Part shown: positions 1 to 4,200 of the stretch, piece after piece | How positions within the stretch are numbered: position 1 is the stretch's first letter | How the letters are laid out: the number at the start of each line of letters is the position of its first letter | Origin: an uncultured Acidobacteriota bacterium | Lineage (GTDB): Bacteria; Acidobacteriota; Blastocatellia; Pyrinomonadales; Pyrinomonadaceae | Direction of reading: 5' to 3' | DNA length: 9,529 nt | Assembly: GCA_902826505.1 (NCBI GenBank) | Contig: CADEFG010000008.1 | Span: 12,647 to 22,175, forward strand | Program-made: the position numbers and the translations under genes | The notes under the pieces: generated by a model | The model's database searches: none | Told to the model about the DNA's origin: nothing | What the model saw: only the letters and a program-made list of their open reading frames with translations

Positions 1-147
1 GCCAGCCCGCAACGGACGCCGCAGCAGATCAAAAGAATCTTGATTTCAACCGCCGAACGGCTTCCGCATTATGAAGTCGATCGCCAGGGCTGGGGCGTCA
101 TCGACCCGCGCCGCGCCGTCGAAAAAGCGCTGGAATTTGCCGAATAA
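1..147 (+). CDS. C-terminal end of subtilisin-like serine protease (peptidase S8), partial
   Basis: The open frame runs from the first base of the window to a TAA at 145-147 and gives the last 48 residues of a protein whose start lies outside. The fragment has the typical end of an S8 subtilase catalytic domain: an SPxxTPxQIKRIL stretch, a STAERL segment, then QGWGVIDPRRAVEKAL. In the family this corresponds to the last helices of the fold after the catalytic Ser (TA...QGxGxVdpxxAvexAL). The catalytic Asp, His and Ser are all upstream of the window, so activity cannot be judged here. The gene converges on the minus-strand gene ending at 167, leaving 19 bp between the two stops with no clear terminator hairpin. 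The alternative is an uncharacterised protein with a subtilase-like tail, but the motif order makes S8 likely. Confidence 0.8.
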   Translation, partial: ASPQRTPQQIKRILISTAERLPHYEVDRQGWGVIDPRRAVEKALEFAE

Positions 148-166
148 TTTTGAGCGCACGCATTTT

Positions 167-871
167 TCAATTTAACTTCGGCACTTCGATCTTGATATTG
201 GCGCCGTATTCGTAGGTTTCGGTCAGTTTGATCGTCCAGCCTTTATAGTTGACTTTATACTCGGTTTTTATCAGAAAACCGTCCGCGCTTATCCAGTAGC
301 CGACTTCGTAAATTCGTTTGTCAGCACTGTAATTCGCCTTGTAAATATCAAGTTTCTGACCGTTTGCATTTTCCTGACCCGCCGCTTTAATAACCAAATC
401 CTTGACCGGATAAGTTAAATTTTTGAGCGAAAAATAATCATCAATGGAATTAGGCAGTTTTGCCAATTCCGTTTCGGAAATTTCCTTCCAATTTTCCGCA
501 TCAATTTTGACGTAGCTTTTTTTTCCGGTTGTGATTATTTGAATTTTGTCCGGTTTTTGCGGTTCGCCGTCATCGTCCGTCCAATAATCCGTTGTTTTGA
601 GCACCTTTGATTGATCCGGTGCAACAAATTCAGCAGTGGCTTTGGTCTCGACGCCGCTAAATCCGTTGCTGATTCTTTTGAGACTTTTCAGACGATAAGA
701 AACGCCTGCCAGTTTTTGATACGCGGCTTCGACAGTTTTTTGATGATCTTCGGTTTTATCTTGACCGAACGCCGAAAAACCTAAGAGAGCAAGGCTTGTG
801 ACAAGCAAAAAGGAATTTATGAAAAGCTTTTCATAAATTCCTTTCGATATTATTGGACCGTTTGCAAACAT
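167..871 (-). CDS. Small secreted LolA-like hypothetical protein; 5' end probably frameshifted
   Basis: I do not recognise a named family with certainty. From the first in-frame ATG (871) the product is 234 residues: a hydrophobic signal peptide at about residues 16-35 ending AFG-QDK, then about 198 residues rich in alternating beta-type strands. The pattern of YQKLAGVSYRLKS, an EFVAPDQSK segment, a TTGKKSYVK segment and paired YWIS/KTEYKVNY strands resembles the LolA/LppX half-barrel of periplasmic lipoprotein-carrier-like proteins; this is inference from fold pattern only. The ATG at 871 has no good ribosome site and gives an odd 15-residue leader. A better start is ATG at 834, preceded by AAAGGA, but it is one base out of frame. 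One extra A in the run 822-825 would give MKKLFINSFLL, an ordinary Sec signal, and a 222-residue protein. The frame stays open upstream to 1063 only as a shadow of the neighbouring gene. It lies 13 bp downstream of the zinc-ribbon gene and is probably cotranscribed with it. Confidence 0.6.
   Translation of the reverse strand: MFANGPIISKGIYEKLFINSFLLVTSLALLGFSAFGQDKTEDHQKTVEAAYQKLAGVSYRLKSLKRISNGFSGVETKATAEFVAPDQSKVLKTTDYWTDDDGEPQKPDKIQIITTGKKSYVKIDAENWKEISETELAKLPNSIDDYFSLKNLTYPVKDLVIKAAGQENANGQKLDIYKANYSADKRIYEVGYWISADGFLIKTEYKVNYKGWTIKLTETYEYGANIKIEVPKLN
809..844. repeat. Perfect 36-bp palindrome over the 5' end of the LolA-like gene
   Basis: Bases 809-844 are their own reverse complement, centred on AAGCTT (824-829), with no spacer. 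Each arm reads AAAGGAATTTATGAAAAG, so both strands show a ribosome-site-like AAAGGA followed by an ATG. On the minus strand the ATG at 834 would lie inside the hairpin with its ribosome site fully paired. There is no U-tract following in the gene direction that would make it a terminator, and it sits in coding sequence. Confidence 0.9.
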
Positions 872-884
872 ATTTTCAGTACGG

Positions 885-1691
885 TTAATTTCCGCTCGAA
901 TTGTCCGGCGGACGACCTGTTCGATCGGGTGTCGGCGAAACTCGCGGCGTTGCGTTCGGCGGCGGTGTTCCGGGTCGTTCGGTTGGCGTGGTCGTTGCCG
1001 ATGGGCGCGGCGTCGGCGTTCCGATGATATTGATGTTGCCGAGATTGGCATTGATGTTGGCATTCGTCGGGCTCGGACTCGGACTCGGTTTCGGGGTCGG
1101 CGTCGGCGTTTTCAGATTGGCGTTGCCGTTCGTATTGAAATTACCGTTGAGACTGGAATTGATGTTCGAAGTTGGCAGTGTCGGAATGTTTATCCCGCCG
1201 AAATTCAGATTGTTATTGAGATTCGTGTCGGGCGGATTGGTGTTGACGTTCAGATTTTTATTGTTGGACGAATCTTCGTTTCGCAGAAACCAAAAAAGCC
1301 CGAGACCGAGCGCGAGAATCGCGAGCGTGCCCAAAATCGTCAGCGCGACAACTTTTCCCGTGTTCGGTTTGGGCGGGATCGGCTGATACGGCGGGATGTT
1401 GCGGACGCGGACATTCTGTTCCTTTTTCTGTTCGTTCATCGGAATCACGATCCGCGGGGCTTCGCTGCGGTCGATCTCGGGCTGCGGCGGTTCGGGTTCG
1501 AGAATATCCTTCGGCGGTTTGTAGCTGACAATCGTTTCTTCGCCCAGATCATCTTCCGTCTGTTCGATGCTTTCGCTCGGCATTTCCGTAAAATTCGGTT
1601 GGTCTTCGTCAACCAAAGGCGTACCGTCTTTGGTGCAAAAACGCAAAATTTCTTCATCGTATCGGGTTTCGCAGGTCGGGCAGAATTTCAT
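885..1691 (-). CDS. N-terminal zinc-ribbon, single-pass membrane protein with Asn-rich and Pro/Thr-rich tail
   Basis: The 268-residue product begins with a compact zinc ribbon (C4, C7, C19, with D22 where a fourth Cys would be expected, then GTPL). An acidic, Pro-rich cytoplasmic segment follows (residues 27-110), then one membrane helix (about 113-136, VVALTILG...LFWFL). The tail is low-complexity: Asn-rich at about 143-220 and Pro-Thr/Ser repeats at about 195-258, presumably outside the membrane. The function is unknown. Proteins with this N-terminus are common in Acidobacteriota and are usually annotated only as zinc-ribbon domain proteins. The ATG at 1691 puts the ribbon at residue 3, exactly as in the paralogue upstream (start 2766), which supports this start. 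No strong ribosome site is visible. It follows that gene after a 91-bp gap and precedes the LolA-like gene by 13 bp. The Gly/Val-rich open frame on the opposite strand (901-1386) is a shadow of the repeats. Confidence 0.85.
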   Translation of the reverse strand: MKFCPTCETRYDEEILRFCTKDGTPLVDEDQPNFTEMPSESIEQTEDDLGEETIVSYKPPKDILEPEPPQPEIDRSEAPRIVIPMNEQKKEQNVRVRNIPPYQPIPPKPNTGKVVALTILGTLAILALGLGLFWFLRNEDSSNNKNLNVNTNPPDTNLNNNLNFGGINIPTLPTSNINSSLNGNFNTNGNANLKTPTPTPKPSPSPSPTNANINANLGNINIIGTPTPRPSATTTPTERPGTPPPNATPRVSPTPDRTGRPPDNSSGN

Positions 1692-1782
1692 ATTATCGGT
1701 TTGCTTAAATTTTCTTTTTCTTGATTTTCAAAATCTCTAAAACAGAATTTTATCATTAATTTCAACTATTTGAGCAATTTTG

Positions 1783-2766
1783 TCAGGGAACAAAGTTATA
1801 GACGATCACGCCCGTAACCTTGACGGCTTGCCCGGAAAGTATCGTCGGACTGAATTTCGATGAGCGCGCCGCCGACACCGCCGAAGCGCGAAGCAGCGGA
1901 TGCCCCGAAACGGCGCTTGCCGAAATGACATTGCCGCTTTCATCGATCATCACCTGAACATTGACCGCGCCGCTCGCCCGAACCGCGCGCGCCGCCGGCG
2001 GATAGGACGGTTTGACAAGATTGGTCGCCTTTCCGTTGACAACTCCGGCGGAAATGGTTTTCGGAACCGGTTTCGGCGTTGCCGTCAGCGTTTTTTCGGG
2101 CGGCGGTTCTTTTTCTTCAGAAACAGTCGGTTTTGGCGTTGGTTTGTCTTCGATTTCTTTAGTCGCAGCTGGCTTGGTCGTATTCGCTAGTTTCGGGTTA
2201 TTTGAATCCGACCTGAAACCGGGTTCGGATTGATTATCTACGCTGGTCGAAGTGCTGCCGTTTGAAAATCCGGAATCGGAGTTTCTATTGGCAGGCGCCG
2301 CCGAATTTTGATTTTTGGTATTCGCCAAAGCCGTGTCGGCATTTTTTTCGCCCTGTGATAGCCACATCACACCGCCGATTGCCGTTCCGAGCAGCACGAG
2401 TATTCCGGCAACCGCCGCGACCGTTAAATTGCTTCGCGATTTTGAGTTTTCCAAATCGGCGGTCAGCGACCCGAGAACGGCGGGCGACGTTTCGATTTTT
2501 GGAAAAACGGTCACTTGGCTTTTTAGCTCAACGGTCGGTTGATTTGAGAGCGGCTGATTAGTTGGTTGAGTAATCGGCGGATAGAAACCTTGCGTCGGGG
2601 CAATGGTCGGCGGTAAATTCGGCGTCGGCGGCAAATTGAGCGTTTTTTCGCCGGAATTTTCGGGCGGGTTGAAAAATTGGTCTGCGCTCGCGAGCGGCGT
2701 CCCGTCCTGCAGACAAAAATTCATGTCATCTTCAAATTGGGCGCGGCATTGGGGGCAAATTTTCAT
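1783..2766 (-). CDS. Zinc-ribbon membrane protein with C-terminal TonB domain
   Basis: The 327-residue product has four parts. An N-terminal zinc ribbon has C4, C7, C18 and D21 followed by GTPL. A Pro-rich cytoplasmic linker occupies about 30-80. One membrane helix lies at about 114-136. A Ser/Asn-rich stretch and a Pro/Lys/Glu-rich spacer (about 207-237) lead into a TonB C-terminal domain (about 245-327), with the typical SYPPAARAVRASGAVNVQV, DESGNV, SGHPLLRASAVSAARSSKFSP and final beta-strand YNFVP. Known TonB-C domains contact the TonB box of outer-membrane receptors. Here the usual short cytoplasmic N-terminus is replaced by a metal-binding module, so the protein may couple a cytoplasmic signal or partner to the periplasm. 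Whether it energises receptors is inference; related Acidobacteriota TonB-C proteins are often not part of ExbBD complexes, and no exbB/exbD gene is in the window. A divergent receptor gene begins 494 bp away. The ATG at 2766 is supported by alignment with the paralogue starting at 1691. Confidence 0.85.
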   Translation of the reverse strand: MKICPQCRAQFEDDMNFCLQDGTPLASADQFFNPPENSGEKTLNLPPTPNLPPTIAPTQGFYPPITQPTNQPLSNQPTVELKSQVTVFPKIETSPAVLGSLTADLENSKSRSNLTVAAVAGILVLLGTAIGGVMWLSQGEKNADTALANTKNQNSAAPANRNSDSGFSNGSTSTSVDNQSEPGFRSDSNNPKLANTTKPAATKEIEDKPTPKPTVSEEKEPPPEKTLTATPKPVPKTISAGVVNGKATNLVKPSYPPAARAVRASGAVNVQVMIDESGNVISASAVSGHPLLRASAVSAARSSKFSPTILSGQAVKVTGVIVYNFVP

Positions 2767-2849
2767 ATCTTCGGACGGTAATTATCGGCTTGTGTTCTAA
2801 GAATTAAAACGTCGGTCTTTTTCCAAATATTGATAGCCTGTCACGAATT

Positions 2850-2878
2850 GTTTTAGCCGAAAGAAACTGTTTGGTCAA
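2850..2878 (-). promoter_or_regulatory. Candidate sigma-70 promoter for the zinc-ribbon/TonB-C gene
   Basis: Read on the minus strand, TTGACC (2878-2873, five of six matches to TTGACA) is followed after exactly 17 bases by TAAAAC (2855-2850, four of six matches to TATAAT). This would start transcription near 2842 and leave a leader of about 75 bases before the ATG at 2766. It was identified by eye only. Confidence 0.4.
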
Positions 2879-2990
2879 ACGCAGAATTTCAAAATCAGTT
2901 CAAAGCGCATTTTAAATATTCCAGACGGGCAGCGCGGCAAAGTGATTTCAAAGGTCTCTTTTAATCCTTGGTACGAAAATTCAGACGATG

Positions 2991-3006
2991 ATTGGTAATA
3001 CCCAAT
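2991..3006. promoter_or_regulatory. Imperfect TTGGT-N3-ACCAA-type operator half-match
   Basis: ATTGGTAATACCCAAT is an inverted repeat of the same type as the perfect dyad at 3152-3170: TTGGT, three bases, then ACCCA with one mismatch to ACCAA. A further single half-site, AATTGGTCAAT, lies at 3022-3032. Spaced copies of one motif upstream of a regulated gene suggest an operator set, but with one strong copy this remains tentative. Confidence 0.35.
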
Positions 3007-3145
3007 ACATAAAGATTAATAAATTGGTCAATAGCTGTTTGTCCGTAAAAATTGATTTTGAATCGCATCGTTTTATCGCTTATGCCGAGTTTGCGCCATA
3101 ATTTAAAATTTTTTCAAAAAAGGTAAAAAATATTCGAAAAATGAT

Positions 3146-3177
3146 TTGCAATAATTGGTAAAACCAATTACTATAAT
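3146..3177 (+). promoter_or_regulatory. Candidate promoter of the TonB-dependent receptor, with a 20-nt spacer
   Basis: TTGCAA (3146-3151) and a consensus TATAAT (3172-3177) are separated by 20 bases, longer than the usual 16-18. Transcription would begin near 3184 and give a leader of about 77 bases to the ATG at 3261. The spacer is occupied by the dyad at 3152-3170, so a bound protein would sit directly between or upon the two promoter elements. The perfect -10 box is the strongest part of the call. Confidence 0.5.
3152..3170. promoter_or_regulatory. Perfect inverted repeat TAATTGGT-AAA-ACCAATTA, probable operator
   Basis: Two perfect 8-base arms flank a 3-base centre. The core TGGT-N3-ACCA matches the operator form known for FadR-subfamily GntR regulators such as PdhR. 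The uronate-sensing ExuR/UxuR regulators, of the same subfamily, use TTGGT/ACCAA arms with slightly different spacing. Because the downstream genes act on pectin, a uronate-responsive repressor is a reasonable guess. No regulator gene lies in the window. A 3' U-tract is missing, so it is not a terminator. Confidence 0.55.
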
Positions 3178-3201
3178 TTCAACTTTAAGCCAGAATTTAA
3201 G

Positions 3202-3224
3202 AATTGGTTCGATTCAAACCGATT
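3202..3224 (+). promoter_or_regulatory. Leader hairpin with TTGGT/AACC arms
   Basis: AATTGGTT (3202-3209) can pair with AACCGATT (3217-3224) across a 7-base loop, with one T-G wobble at RNA level. It falls about 18-41 bases into the presumed leader of the receptor transcript. It may be an mRNA structure or a widely spaced variant of the upstream TTGGT sites; the sequence does not decide between these. Confidence 0.3.
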
Positions 3225-3243
3225 TAATAAAAGAAAAATCTAG

Positions 3244-3250
3244 AGAGGAG
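3244..3250 (+). promoter_or_regulatory. Ribosome binding site of the TonB-dependent receptor
   Basis: AGAGGAG lies 10 bases before the ATG at 3261. It is the strongest Shine-Dalgarno match in the window and fixes the start of the receptor. Nothing comparable precedes the downstream barrel fragment at 4146. Confidence 0.75.
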
Positions 3251-3260
3251 TTAAGAAGCG

Positions 3261-4121
3261 ATGAAAAGAAGTCAAATCCGATCCGGCGTTCTTTGTGCGG
3301 TCATTGCCGTTTGTTTGTCCGCTTTTGGCAGCGTTTTTGGTCAGGAGTTTCGCGGCACGATCACCGGAAACGTCAACGATCCGAACGGCGCGGCGATCCC
3401 GGGCGCGACGGTCATTGTCAAAAATGTCGAAACGAACGTTGCGGCAACCGTCAAAACAAATGAAGACGGCAGCTTTACCGTCCCATTCTTGCTGCCGGGC
3501 AAATATAACGTTTCGGCAACCGGCGACGGTTTCAAAACGTCAGTGCGGGAAAGCGTCGAGATAAAGGTTGACGATCGTTTGACGATTGATTTTCAATTGG
3601 AAATCGGCGCGGCGGCGGAGGTCAATGTCGTTGCCAACGACGATTTGATCGAGCGTGGTTCAGTGACAACCGGGACGGTCATCAGCAATCGACAGGTTGA
3701 AGAATTGCCTTTGCCCGAAGGCGCGGTGACGACTCTGGTCACACAGGCGCCGGGTGTTGTTTATACGGGAAACCCGCAATTTACGGGACCGACCGCGAAC
3801 GGCAATCTGGCATCATTCAGAACAAATGGGGCGGGCGGTAACGTCATCAATCTTGACGGTTCGCCGAATCTGGCTTTCAGCGGACAGGTTGCCTTTACAC
3901 CGCCCTCGGATGCCGTTCAGGAATTCAAGGTTCAAACCAACAGCTTCGACGCGCAAAACGGATTTACCGCCGGTTCGACCGTCAATGTTGCGCTGAAAAG
4001 CGGAACAAATAAATTTCACGGTTCGCTCTATTTTTACGACCGCGACCGCAGCCGGACGGCGAACAATTTCTTTTCAAACCGCTCAAGACTCGAAAAACCC
4101 GAGCGCAAATATAATCGTTAA
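3261..4121 (+). CDS. TonB-dependent receptor, N-terminal part (signal peptide, carboxypeptidase-regulatory-like domain, plug), ends at premature TAA
   Basis: This 286-residue frame is the front of an outer-membrane receptor of the Oar/CarbopepD-reg type that is common in Acidobacteriota. In order: a Sec signal peptide (1-27, ending VFG-QEF); a carboxypeptidase-regulatory-like beta-sandwich (about 31-114, with GTITGNVNDPNGAAIPGA, NEDGSFTV and LPGKYNVSA); and a plug domain (about 118-250, including VISNRQVEELPLP and a conserved AVQEFKVQTNSFDAQNG). It finishes with the SGTNKFHGSLYFYDRDRSRTANNFF segment that leads into the barrel. The frame ends at TAA 4119-4121, after ERKYNR, where relatives continue with YG. 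The barrel follows in the same frame from 4122 on. Alone this product could not form a pore. Its likely substrate, from the downstream pectinases, is a pectic oligosaccharide (inference). A strong ribosome site (3244-3250) and a promoter with a dyad precede it. Confidence 0.85.
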   Translation: MKRSQIRSGVLCAVIAVCLSAFGSVFGQEFRGTITGNVNDPNGAAIPGATVIVKNVETNVAATVKTNEDGSFTVPFLLPGKYNVSATGDGFKTSVRESVEIKVDDRLTIDFQLEIGAAAEVNVVANDDLIERGSVTTGTVISNRQVEELPLPEGAVTTLVTQAPGVVYTGNPQFTGPTANGNLASFRTNGAGGNVINLDGSPNLAFSGQVAFTPPSDAVQEFKVQTNSFDAQNGFTAGSTVNVALKSGTNKFHGSLYFYDRDRSRTANNFFSNRSRLEKPERKYNR

Positions 4122-4200
4122 GGCGTTTCGGTCAAAGACACAATCTTGAAATGCCGCACGTTTTTACTTTTCAATAAAGATAATAAAAAATGCAACATCC
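4119..4200 (+). pseudogene. Interruption in the receptor: in-frame TAA and a cluster of non-canonical codons
   Basis: The frame of 3261-4121 continues in phase through this segment into the barrel; only the TAA at 4119-4121 intervenes. Translated after the stop it reads GVSVKDTILKCRTFLLFNKDNKK, then CNIPETTT. Family members read approximately YG-xSx-GGPI-xKN-RTFFxF-xYE at the same spacing. Length therefore appears preserved while the Tyr before G is a stop, GGP has become KDT, and an Asn and at least one aromatic are replaced. Bases 4158-4200 are notably AT-rich against the flanks. It reads as local decay or poor consensus sequence, not an insertion. Confidence 0.6.

Larger units (their letters stand above)
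2767..3260. other. 494-bp divergent intergenic region without a gene
   Basis: I see no coding frame here with a ribosome site or a family resemblance. The region is AT-rich and holds a candidate promoter for the minus-strand genes (2850-2878), a candidate promoter for the receptor (3146-3177), the TTGGT-type inverted repeats listed separately, a short hairpin in the presumed receptor leader and the receptor's ribosome site. The part from about 2880 to 2990 shows nothing I can name. Confidence 0.75.

Noticed and set aside
148..166. Terminator between the converging S8 and LolA-like genes
   Set aside because: GCGCACGC followed by TTTTT looks suggestive, but no stem with a workable loop can be drawn.
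872..1063. N-terminal extension of the LolA-like protein up to an ATG at 1063
   Set aside because: It is Arg-rich and overlaps the zinc-ribbon gene in another frame; the signal peptide starts only after 871.
901..1386. Long plus-strand open frame rich in Gly and Val
   Set aside because: It is the antisense shadow of the Pro/Thr/Asn-rich tail of the zinc-ribbon protein (885-1691); composition follows from the repeats and there is no family resemblance.
1723..1735. Small inverted repeat GATTTT-C-AAAATC between the two zinc-ribbon genes
   Set aside because: It is AT-rich with a one-base loop and no convincing U-tract; too weak for a terminator.
4119..4200. Diversity-generating retroelement variable region
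   Set aside because: No template repeat or reverse transcriptase is visible, and several changes (such as T to A) are not adenine-specific.
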